Of a stretch of DNA of 55,271 nucleotides, positions 43,880-50,868 are shown in pieces (positions within the stretch are counted from its first letter, which is position 1; every line of letters begins with the position of its first letter). Location: NCBI RefSeq assembly GCF_003574035.1, contig NZ_QWKY01000016.1, positions 1-55,271 on the forward strand. The letters are read 5' to 3'. The translations under genes and the position numbers were made by a program. The DNA comes from Meiothermus hypogaeus (GTDB lineage: Bacteria > Deinococcota > Deinococci > Deinococcales > Thermaceae). The notes under the pieces are model-generated. The model worked only from the letters and a program-made list of their open reading frames with translations, made no database searches and was not told where the DNA came from.

Positions 43880-44182
43880 CTACTCGAGCGGCTCCGGTCG
43901 CTCGGGATGAGCCAGCCGTTCGGCCAGGGGCTTGCTGATAAACTCGTAGGTCGCCACCGAGCCGGCAATGCCGGCGGCCATCTGGAGCAGCAGATTTTCG
44001 ATCCCCAGCCCGCACAGGGTCAGCCCCGTGGTCAGGGCCGCCACCGCGTTCAGAATCACCACCGCCTTGCGGGGGTTCTGCTGCACCCAGGCGATGCGCT
44101 TGAGGGCGTCTACCAGAAATGAAACCACCGGGCCCTGGCCCAGCAGCCAGGCGGCGAAGCCCAGAACTTTACACGTGTCCAC
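43880..44182 (-). CDS. Small membrane protein, possible holin
   Basis: This 100-residue protein has three hydrophobic stretches (VLGFAAWLLGQGPVVSFLV; AVVILNAVAALTTGLTLCGL; LLQMAAGIAGSVATYEF) and a charged tail. This resembles class holins but also other small phage membrane proteins. The GTG at 44182 follows AAAGGAGG. If it is a holin, it is the only lysis-type gene left in prophage 1. Confidence 0.55.
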   Translation of the reverse strand: MDTCKVLGFAAWLLGQGPVVSFLVDALKRIAWVQQNPRKAVVILNAVAALTTGLTLCGLGIENLLLQMAAGIAGSVATYEFISKPLAERLAHPERPEPLE

Positions 44183-44200
44183 GTACACCTCCTTTCAGGG

Positions 44201-44230
44201 CAAAACAAAACCCCCGACCGGGGTCGGGGG
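44201..44230 (-). terminator. Rho-independent terminator, minus strand
   Basis: The stem CCCCCGACC/GGTCGGGGG with minimal CC loop is followed by TTTTGTTTT on the minus strand. It would terminate transcripts from the F-fragment and 44561 genes before the holin-like gene. Confidence 0.8.
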
Positions 44231-44560
44231 TAGTTTGCCGATACTACGGTGATTATAGCGGATTTTTTGCTGGCCAGCAGGCCAAGATTCTGGCCCTGAT
44301 TGCCCGACGGGTGGGCTGAGCCGGGAAGCGATTGGATCTCAGGATTGCTCCGGGTGTTTTTTGTGGTATACTTATTATTGAAACAACTGCGGTGGGCTCG
44401 GACTCCCAATACCGCACGCGACTCCCTCGTGACCGAGCACGGTGGGACGCCTTTTTTAATCCGCCCCCCACAACAAAAATCCACGCCTGCGCCTGTAGGG
44501 TCGCTCGATCACCGCCAGGCGGCCCGCTTGGATCTCAGGATTGCTCCTGGGGCACCGTTT
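44231..44560. other. Intergenic region with 20-bp direct repeats
   Basis: A non-coding stretch holds two exact 20-bp copies of TTGGATCTCAGGATTGCTCC at 44332-44351 and 44528-44547, 196 bp apart. A plus-strand TTGCTC-16-TATACT promoter-like pair (44345-44372) starts in the first copy. No gene is seen. Confidence 0.5.
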
Positions 44561-44803
44561 TTAAAAGCGCTCTCGGGGTGGGAGCGCGTTTTGCAAGCTC
44601 AGTTCCTCCAGGGCGCGGCGCTTCTCTTCCCACCAATCCTTTGGAGACAAAATCCATACCGTCTCAAGCGCCTCCAGGTCATCCCCCGCCGCCTCTACCA
44701 GTTGGGGCCAGAGCCGCTCGAAATCCTCTCGCGTATACCGGCCTTCACGGTGCAGGATGTAAATCTCGTCGTTCAGGTCTCCGACGGTCGGTTTATGTTC
44801 CAT
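44561..44803 (-). CDS. Small phage protein of unknown function
   Basis: This 80-residue acidic protein (MEHKPTVGDLNDEIYILHRE; FERLWPQLVEAAGDDLEALE) has GAGGGGTG before the ATG 44803. A TTG at 44818 overlaps the F stop. It is helical and soluble; I do not recognise it. Confidence 0.6.
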   Translation of the reverse strand: MEHKPTVGDLNDEIYILHREGRYTREDFERLWPQLVEAAGDDLEALETVWILSPKDWWEEKRRALEELSLQNALPPRERF

Positions 44804-44814
44804 AGGCGCACCCC

Positions 44815-45657
44815 TCAACGCAGACGAGCCAACACATCCTCAATCATAGCAGATGTCGCCGGGTCAAACTTGCGAAAATCCCTGCGAAAGAACCGGTGGG
44901 CAGCCAGAGACTCGGAAAACCACTCAAGCACTCCGTCTCTTGCCCGAAGCGAGACAAATCGGCCCTCCTTTTTGGCTTGAATGTACCTGGCAAAAAGTCG
45001 GTTCTCCGTCTCTTCTCGCATCGCTTCGTACAGGTGATGCCCGAACTCGTGTACCAGAGTGATTGCTGCGGCCTGAAGGGCCGAGCTGCCTTTGGTCGAA
45101 ACCGCCCGCAGTTGGCCCAACGGCTTTTCGTCGGCCCAACTTCCCTCGGGTCTGGGATATAGCAGCCGGATACTCTGCGTAAGTCGGTCGTAGTCGCCCA
45201 TCCGGTTGCGCGTCTGTGCAAGGTTTGAGGCAATCTCGAGCGTCCTGATAGGATTTTGTTCCATCCAGCGGCTTAATCTCAACCCTTCCAGACCCCGCAA
45301 AATCTGGTCTTTCTCCCGGGCGCTTACCCGCCCCCGCAGCTCCAGAATCTCCCGGCCAATCTCAATCCGCTCGGCTAGCTTGCCTTGCAGGGCTTCCCAA
45401 AGCTCGGGTGGGTATTTGGCTGGGTCTGGCTCCCATCTTGCTGTGGGGGGCCGGGCGAATCCTGGCGGCACCTCCAGGCCGGGAGGCAGTGGGCTTACCC
45501 CTCCCCTGGCCTCCGCTTCCCGCGCGGTCAGGCTCCGCACCCCCGCCCTGCAGCCGAAGTGGTTGGGGGGGTAGATGCGCTCCCATATGGGGTCATCTGC
45601 TGGTCGAATCACGCCGTTCAGGCCCCGGCAGATGGGGGTGGTACCCGAGTCCAGCAC
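44815..45657 (-). pseudogene. Mu F-like head morphogenesis protein, 5' end deleted
   Basis: Only the C-terminal part remains. It starts in the conserved minor head block (ARVLDSGTTPICRGLNG; PNHFGCRAGVRSL) and continues with the extension AITLVHEFGHHLYEAMREE, a metalloprotease-like HExxH (HEFGHH). The N-terminal half of the F gene is absent, replaced by transposase coding sequence out of frame. A GTG at 45657 could start a fragment. HExxH in a phage F protein resembles toxin-like or peptidase tails found in some MuF proteins. Confidence 0.75.
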
Positions 45658-46825
45658 CCTTGCCCCGGGTGTGGCTCACCCAGGCCGGGGACGTGCTGGT
45701 CTCGATGCCCAGGGTGGCCAGGCCGCGCTGGGTGGCCTCGGCGATATAGGCGGAGCCGTTGTCGTGGTATATCCGCGTGGGCTTCCCGTATATGTTCCAT
45801 CCGCCGGGTTTGGGGAACAATCCCAGGATCAGGAGGCGGGTAGTGGGGCGCCGGCTTTCCTCCCGGGAGAAGACCAGGGCAGGGATGGCGCCGGTGTAGT
45901 GATCGATGCAGTCGTGGATGCGCAGGCGGAAGGCGCTGGGCTCGGTGTCTGTGGGCCGGGCGTAGCCCCACACGAACGTATCGCAGCGGGTCATGTCCAT
46001 CTGCCACAGTTCATTGGGGTACGTGGCCACTACTGCGCCCGACCAGGTACGAATAAACTCCCGGCGCTCATCCTCATTCATCAGAGCGGCCCGTGTGATG
46101 GGGTTGGCCTCGAGGCGTTTTCGAATGTCGCGTACTCCCCGTACACTGAACCGCCGCTCGTAGTTTCCGTGTCTGTATATAAGGATGTTGGGGTTCGCTA
46201 TCTGTAGCCAGCGGTGGATCATCCAGGCGCTGGCCTTAGGGTGGTGTAGCCACAGGCTGGTGGTAGCCTCCACCAGCTCGGTAGGAATTTGCATCGAGCC
46301 CGTGTCAGCACGGTGCGATTTGAAGAATTTGCGGGCCGACATTTTGAGCCATGCATAAACGGTTTTTGTGGATACGCTCTCATGTTTTGCGAATGCCTCG
46401 ATAATCGCAGTGCGCTCGCCGCGTCGGGCCTGGGCCAGCTGCTGTCGCAGTTGCTCAATGCACTCCCACAGGGCCCGAACTTCTGGATCAATCCGGCGCA
46501 GGTCAGGGAGCAACGGCCGATTGGCCAGGGCGCTTGGGGTTGGTTCAGCGGTATATGGGGCGTCTGTATAGTGGACGATTGCCGTCGGAGATGGCAGGAT
46601 TACGTCGGTTATGGGCTCCGGTTCAGGTAGAGGATTAACAGGGGGGCCCCAGATTTGCTCGATGGTGGCGGGATCGAATAGTAAAATCGGGCGGCCGCCC
46701 TCGATAACTCGTTCGCAATACACGCCAGGGGTGGATTGTAAGCGCCTGACGACCCTTTCATTCCGACCCCAGGCCACCGCAATCTCTTTAGTGGTGTGAA
46801 GTTTACGCTCGACTGTTCGTATCAC
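45593..46825 (-). pseudogene. Mu A-like transposase, 3' end deleted
   Basis: The frame encodes an HTH-rich N-terminal part and the rve catalytic core with Asp277 (LWQMDMTRCD) and Asp355 (IYHDNGSAY). It proceeds to SPAWVSHTRGKG (residues 379-390), exactly where the third catalytic residue region (normally GKxKxER..E) should follow. It instead runs 20 codons into the F gene in the wrong frame. The transposase therefore lacks the catalytic Glu and C-terminal domain and should be inactive. It overlaps the Ner-like gene by 23 bases. Confidence 0.88.
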
Positions 46826-47066
46826 GAGTTCTCTCCACGGAGATTTTTTCGATACGGTGAACCAGGTAGCTAGTTTTCACCCGCAACCCTCGTGCTAGCC
46901 TGCGTAAAACGTGCAGGCCAAGCTGTTCCCCTTTTTTCCCGGATAGCAGGTCGTAGATATATCCATTTGCAACACCCGATGCCTTACTAAGCGCATTTGC
47001 ACTCATCTTTCTTCGCTCCATCAGCTCAGATAGAGCTTGTGCAATTTCGTTTGGGTGTTCTCTCAT
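46803..47066 (-). CDS. Ner/Cro-like helix-turn-helix repressor
   Basis: This 87-residue XRE-type protein (MREHPNEIAQALSELMERRK; SANALSKASGVANGYIYDLL; LHVLRRLARGLRVKTSYLVH) sits where Mu ner lies, between repressor and transposase. It probably represses its own promoter and the repressor gene. The start ATG (47066) lies inside the palindromic operator, with a -10-like TATCAT 8 bases upstream, so the mRNA is probably leaderless. Confidence 0.85.
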   Translation of the reverse strand: MREHPNEIAQALSELMERRKMSANALSKASGVANGYIYDLLSGKKGEQLGLHVLRRLARGLRVKTSYLVHRIEKISVERTRDTNSRA

Positions 47067-47092
47067 AGGAGATTATGATAGTCTCCTATGAG
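47062..47092. promoter_or_regulatory. Symmetric divergent promoter/operator
   Basis: A perfect 11-bp inverted repeat, CTCATAGGAGA (47062-47072) and TCTCCTATGAG (47082-47092), with a 9-base centre, carries the ATG of both divergent genes. On the plus strand TTGGGT-18-TATGAT ends 7 bases before the repressor ATG. On the minus strand TTGACC-18-TATCAT ends 8 bases before the Ner-like ATG. Both mRNAs would be leaderless and the -10 boxes overlap at 47075-47080. Confidence 0.75.
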
Positions 47093-47813
47093 CCTTTTGG
47101 TCAAGAGACGTCAAATAGGCGCAAACGGTATGGGTAGACCTAGAAAATACCCGATCTTAAATGGACCCGTCAACGATTTAATCTTCGCCGCCATGAAGCG
47201 CGACGGGATCTCTAAGCCCAACGAGTGGGCTGACAAGTGGGGCATAGGTAGAACCGCCCTTCGCACTGCAATGGTGGGACGACAATCACAGTCCGGAACG
47301 TGGGTTCGCCCTGATGTTCGGACTTTGTGGCGACTCGCCAAGGCGCTAGATGTCCCATTGGTCTACCTGATCGAGCAGTTTTACGACGATTTAGATAACA
47401 CAGATGCCCTCTGGCCACAGGTTCCGATTATTGGTTGGGTAGGTGCGGGAAGTGGAAGAGAGGAGGATATCCAAGAAAAATATGTTCCAGTCGATATGAA
47501 TCTGGCTTTACGGGGCAACGTGGTGGCCTTTAAGGTTAAGGGCAACTCCATGTGCGCTGGTCCGAAACCGATATGTGATGGCGATGTAATCATAGTGGAT
47601 TGTCAAAACAAAGGTAGGGTTGGTTCGAGGGTTGTCGCTCGCCTGGTTGATGGCGGCTTTGTTTGTAAGCTATTGAAGCACGGCCCCACTGGCAACTATT
47701 TAGTTAGCACCAACCCTTCTTCTGATAACTCCTACCCTGTTGTTATCCCCACATCTTCTGTCCAGGAAATAGTCGGTAAGGTGATTGAGGTGAGGTCACC
47801 TGATTCCCCTTAG
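47088..47813 (+). CDS. Phage repressor, LexA/CI-type with S24 peptidase domain
   Basis: This 241-residue repressor has an N-terminal HTH region (about 25-95: RPDVRTLWRLAKALDVPLVYL). A peptidase S24 domain follows with cleavage site Ala120-Gly121 (WVGAGSG), Ser154 in KGNSMCAG and Lys194 or Lys197 as general base. RecA-stimulated self-cleavage would induce the phage. It is transcribed toward the left phage end, as in Mu. An internal ATG at 47130 is an alternative start. Confidence 0.88.
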   Translation: MSLLVKRRQIGANGMGRPRKYPILNGPVNDLIFAAMKRDGISKPNEWADKWGIGRTALRTAMVGRQSQSGTWVRPDVRTLWRLAKALDVPLVYLIEQFYDDLDNTDALWPQVPIIGWVGAGSGREEDIQEKYVPVDMNLALRGNVVAFKVKGNSMCAGPKPICDGDVIIVDCQNKGRVGSRVVARLVDGGFVCKLLKHGPTGNYLVSTNPSSDNSYPVVIPTSSVQEIVGKVIEVRSPDSP

Positions 47814-47831
47814 CTGATTTGCATATTTATT

Positions 47832-47962
47832 TGTCCGCACCCCTGTCCGCACCCCTGTCCGCACTAGGGGTGCGGACATTTGTGATACAAACTACATCTG
47901 TCGAGTTTTACGATGCCAATCGATGTCCGCATGTCGTTACGATTTTTGTAATTTTGTCCGCA
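47832..47962. repeat. TGTCCGCA repeat cluster near left phage end
   Basis: The octamer TGTCCGCA occurs five times in direct orientation (47832, 47844, 47856, 47924, 47955) and once inverted (47871). The first three are 12 bp apart (TGTCCGCACCCC units). The inverted copy can form a stem AGGGGTGCGGAC with an upstream copy and might terminate repressor transcription. It lies between the repressor and the left phage end, a place for operator or transposase-enhancer sites. Confidence 0.65.
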
Positions 47963-48190
47963 CCCCCCCTTAGTTACATTAAGATGGAATCAATACATGG
48001 TATACCAAACACCGTCGAAAAATGTTTCACGGAGGCTCAGGTTTATCTGAGGATGGGCCTGGTATAGCTGGGCATCTGGCCTGCCAATAGCCTTAGGAAC
48101 GCGTTTTTTCAAACGGGCAAAGTCGCATGGCTTGGATCATCTATGCCCATTTGTACTTAGTACAAGTTTATTTTTTCAGCTCTCACCGTT

Positions 48191-48242
48191 TTCAAATTTT
48201 ACCTTTATGTCGTTCTATTTTGAAATCGTCTCGTTTTTCACA
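48191..48242 (-). repeat. Prophage 1 left-end transposase sites
   Basis: Read on the minus strand the end starts TGTGAAA, then AACGAGACGATTTCAAAATAG and, 21 bp on, AACGACATAAAGG with ATTTGAAAA. This matches the right-end site AACGAGATAAATTTCAAA, supporting paired ends. The region from 47963 to 48190 is AT-rich and holds no gene. Confidence 0.7.
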
Positions 48243-48269
48243 AAGTCCCGGATGCCCCCACTTTCTTCC

Positions 48270-48352
48270 TGTCACGCGCCACGCTATTTGCCCATTTTAC
48301 GCCACGCTAAATGTCACCACTTGAAAGATGAGAAACACGCTAAATGTCACCA
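48270..48352 (-). repeat. Prophage 2 right-end transposase sites
   Basis: Starting TGTCACG, the end carries three sites with core CACGCTA (48280, 48303, 48336; 23 and 33 bp apart), the last two extended to CACGCTAAATGTCACCA. They differ in sequence from prophage 1 sites, implying a different transposase specificity. Confidence 0.65.
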
Positions 48353-48405
48353 GTTTTGGCTTTGAATGGATTAGCAACCAGTGAAATACGCATGAGATAA
48401 ATAAG

Positions 48406-48879
48406 TCATTTATTAGAAGCTTCAGGATAAGTTTGCTCCACCTCCAGCTTGAGCCGGAGCGGCAACGCCTCCCACCCTACCCATTCCGGCCAAGGGATTT
48501 TATTTACCACTTCTACGCTTTCGGCCTTTTCCAGCTTCTGGAGCAGCGCCTTTGCCTCCCGCTCCAGCTCATCCAGCGCGTCGTAGTAGGCATTCAACTG
48601 CTCACGCTCGGCAGGGGTGATTCTGCCGAGCTGTAGTTTGACAGTCAGATCAGAGAAATTTGCTGGGCGACGGGATTCCTGGGCGGCGGTTAGGGCGTTT
48701 TTGATTTGAATGGCCGCCTCTTCCTTGGCAAGCTCGAGCCATTCGGCCTCGATTTCGGCTTGTAGCGCCTCGAGGTTTATATCGTTGCGGAAGCCGCTGA
48801 TGATTAGCGTGTCGTCGCTGTGGCGGCTGACGATGCCTGATTCAGAGTAGGGTAGCAGTTTACTGATTGCAGTATTCAT
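48406..48879 (-). CDS. Tail fibre assembly chaperone-like protein
   Basis: This 157-residue acidic, helical protein (ALQAEIEAEWLELAKEEAAI; PANFSDLTVKLQLGRITPAE) lies next to the fibre gene and phage end, where Mu encodes U. A coiled-coil region (LDELEREAKALLQKLE) and PWPEWVGWEALPLRLKLEVE follow. The chaperone role is inferred from position. Prophage 1 has no such gene. Confidence 0.55.
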   Translation of the reverse strand: MNTAISKLLPYSESGIVSRHSDDTLIISGFRNDINLEALQAEIEAEWLELAKEEAAIQIKNALTAAQESRRPANFSDLTVKLQLGRITPAEREQLNAYYDALDELEREAKALLQKLEKAESVEVVNKIPWPEWVGWEALPLRLKLEVEQTYPEASNK

Positions 48880-48887
48880 GCAGCCTC

Positions 48888-50255
48888 CTAACGGATTTCA
48901 AACTCTACCCACACCCCTTGAGCATAAAGCAAAGTTTGGTTACTCGTCCCTACATTGGTAACAACTATACTTAAATCAGTGGTTCCTGAACCCGCAAATA
49001 TCGCAAAATTTACGTCTGCATCCATATTCGCATTGCTTGCTGTCCAAACAGCTTGAGAAGTGCCGATCCTCAATCGCAATGGATCTAAGAACATATAGCG
49101 CACCCGACGGATATACAAACTCTTTCCGGCGGGAACATTTATCCTTCCTCTAGCCAAATCTGTAATGCCACCGGGACTTATGCCTACCGCCTGGGGGGCA
49201 TGTTCACTAATCGAAAATCTGTTTGCGTGGTTGTAGCGGGCTTGCAGCACTCCGCCATTCATTTTTAGCGTGTTGGGATGCGTGTCGTTAGTAAAATCGT
49301 CGCTTAACTGATACAGAGTAGTTCCACTAGGCGCAGATGTCGAATATGTGCCGTTGTACGTTATTTGTTGTGCATTATGGGATGAAGAGAGTTCCAAGTT
49401 GACTAATGCATATTGTTTAGTAACCAGGTAAACATACGCCCAGCCGTCGCCGCCGTCTCTTACCAATACGTCGGCGCGATCTACTGTGCCCATGATGTAG
49501 CCATCGGCGCGGAAGCCATCGCGAAATGCAAATTGCAAATCGACATTGGCTCGACCCTCACCAGGGGTGTGGCCTCCCAAGATGCCGTTTATTTTTAGGA
49601 TTCCGACTCCGCTGCTAATACGGCCTAGATAATAGTAGCGAACGGTCGTATCGTATTGGGCCACAAACACATTGAACAGCCGCTCATTGTTGATGTTGAG
49701 CAGTCCGGTCATGATATCCCCCGCCTTATTCAGCGGGGTGTACCCAAGATGCCCCACCACGCTGCCAGGGGCCAGTTTGGCCGCAGCCACGGCCTGATTA
49801 GCAATGTGTTGGGTCAGGATGCTTGCATCCCGCACATCCTGCGCCAGCCGCTGGCTCGAGTCCAGCGTAGCCAATCCATTGCCAGCGCCCCGCATATCCC
49901 GTAGGGTATGCACCCACCGCCCGCCCCCAGCGGCGTTGAGCACCCACAAGCCGTCGGCAGTAAGCCCGGAGGGGTTGTATAGCCGGTAGCGCCCATAGCC
50001 TTCCACATCGCACACATCGCCATTGTTGAAGCCAGTTGCCGCTGAGAGCGCGGCCAGCGAGGCCACCGTCCGCACCCGCTTCACGCCCTGAGTCTCGGCT
50101 TCGCTCAGGCGCACGTGCAGGTTCTCGCTGCGGTTGAGCACAGCCTGGATGGCGTTTTCCAGCGGCTCTATGGCGATGGGCTCGTTGTTCCCCGATATGG
50201 GAAAATTGGGGATGTTGGTCGGGAAAGTGTTTTGAGGGTTAAGAGTTTTGGGCAT
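48888..50255 (-). CDS. Phage tail fibre protein
   Basis: This 455-residue protein has an N-terminal adaptor similar to that of prophage 1 (MPKTLNPQ; VLNRSENLHVRLSEAET). It continues with RTVASLAALSAATGFNNGDV, a shaft block VGHLGYTPLNKAGDIMTG (a common fibre-repeat motif), and a different C-terminal receptor-binding tip (LRIGTSQAVWTASN; VVTNVGTSNQTLLYAQGVWV). GC content is lower in the tip than in neighbours, suggesting exchange. Confidence 0.88.
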   Translation of the reverse strand: MPKTLNPQNTFPTNIPNFPISGNNEPIAIEPLENAIQAVLNRSENLHVRLSEAETQGVKRVRTVASLAALSAATGFNNGDVCDVEGYGRYRLYNPSGLTADGLWVLNAAGGGRWVHTLRDMRGAGNGLATLDSSQRLAQDVRDASILTQHIANQAVAAAKLAPGSVVGHLGYTPLNKAGDIMTGLLNINNERLFNVFVAQYDTTVRYYYLGRISSGVGILKINGILGGHTPGEGRANVDLQFAFRDGFRADGYIMGTVDRADVLVRDGGDGWAYVYLVTKQYALVNLELSSSHNAQQITYNGTYSTSAPSGTTLYQLSDDFTNDTHPNTLKMNGGVLQARYNHANRFSISEHAPQAVGISPGGITDLARGRINVPAGKSLYIRRVRYMFLDPLRLRIGTSQAVWTASNANMDADVNFAIFAGSGTTDLSIVVTNVGTSNQTLLYAQGVWVEFEIR

Positions 50256-50263
50256 GGTTCCTC

Positions 50264-50866
50264 CTACGGATAAAGCACGACAGGCGGCGCGCCCCAGACC
50301 TGCCCTGGTGGGTTCCAGGTAAGGCCCGCCGGGTTCCAGTTCAACGGCCCTGATGGCACGTATCGCAGCGTTGCCAATCGGGTATGCGCTGGTTTGACCT
50401 GATTAATGATTGCAAGGATGCGGTTTTTCTCCTCTACCGAGCCATCGTAGCTACGGGTGCCAGCGTACAGGTATACGTCGAACTCGCTCCAGCGCGTGTT
50501 GTCGTAGCTGCGCACCGGCACTATGGCGCTGTTGTAGCCGAGCTGAGAGAGGGCCAGGCCCAGGCCGTACTCGGTGCCCGCCCATTGCCAAAATTCCCAG
50601 GCGCCAATAATGCGCTGCCGGAAGGCGTCCAGGCTCTCGGCAGGATAGCGCACGAAATTGCGCTCAGCCCCAAGCAGGTTCAAACCATCCTCCGGGGTCA
50701 GCTCGGCATATCTCGCGCGCAAGGCGGTAGCCACATACTCGAGGTGCTCATCGGCAAGCGCTCCATAGGCCTCGATTTCCGGCCCGACCGGGGCATCTTG
50801 AAACCAGGGCGGAGCCCGATCCCGTAACCAATCCTCCAGCAGGCGAATCTCGTATAGCGGAATCAC
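50264..50866 (-). CDS. Phage tail protein I-like (Mu gp48)
   Basis: This 200-residue homologue of the prophage 1 gene at 29041 has LNLLGAERNFVRYPAESLDAFRQRIIGAWEFWQWAGTEYGLGLALSQLGY, then AIINQVKPAHTRLATLRYVPSG. It ends with the Trp-Asn-rich PLNWNPAGLTWNPPGQVWG. Confidence 0.88.
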   Translation of the reverse strand: MIPLYEIRLLEDWLRDRAPPWFQDAPVGPEIEAYGALADEHLEYVATALRARYAELTPEDGLNLLGAERNFVRYPAESLDAFRQRIIGAWEFWQWAGTEYGLGLALSQLGYNSAIVPVRSYDNTRWSEFDVYLYAGTRSYDGSVEEKNRILAIINQVKPAHTRLATLRYVPSGPLNWNPAGLTWNPPGQVWGAPPVVLYP

Positions 50867-50868
50867 GG

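Larger units (their letters stand above)
27939..48242 (-). mobile_element. Prophage 1: Mu-like transposable phage, internally deleted
   Basis: About 20.3 kb, read right to left as in Mu: left end (48242), repressor, Ner-like gene, transposase, F, I protease, capsid, tail sheath and tube, tape measure, baseplate, tail fibre, right end (27939). Both ends start with TG and carry AACGAGA..ATTTCAAA sites. Compared with Mu (about 37 kb) everything between the transposase middle and the F middle is missing: replication, late activator, lysis, terminase and portal. No exact target duplication was found (CAGAG versus CAAAG at best), so the exact ends are tentative. Confidence 0.85.

Noticed and set aside
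45593-45655. Transposase-F fusion protein as a designed hybrid
   Set aside because: The two frames differ; the transposase frame ends about 20 codons into F, so no functional fusion is encoded.
47832-47962. TGTCCGCA tandem repeats as a CRISPR array
   Set aside because: Units are 12 bp without spacers of constant length and no cas genes are present.
47819-48067. Plus-strand 82-aa frame after the repressor
   Set aside because: It is built from the TGTCCGCA repeats (LSAPLSAPLSAL) and lacks a ribosome site.
27934-48245. Exact target-site duplication for prophage 1
   Set aside because: Flanks CAGAG (27934-27938) and CAAAG (48241-48245) differ by one base, and the latter assumes an end shift of two bases. 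Not good enough to claim.
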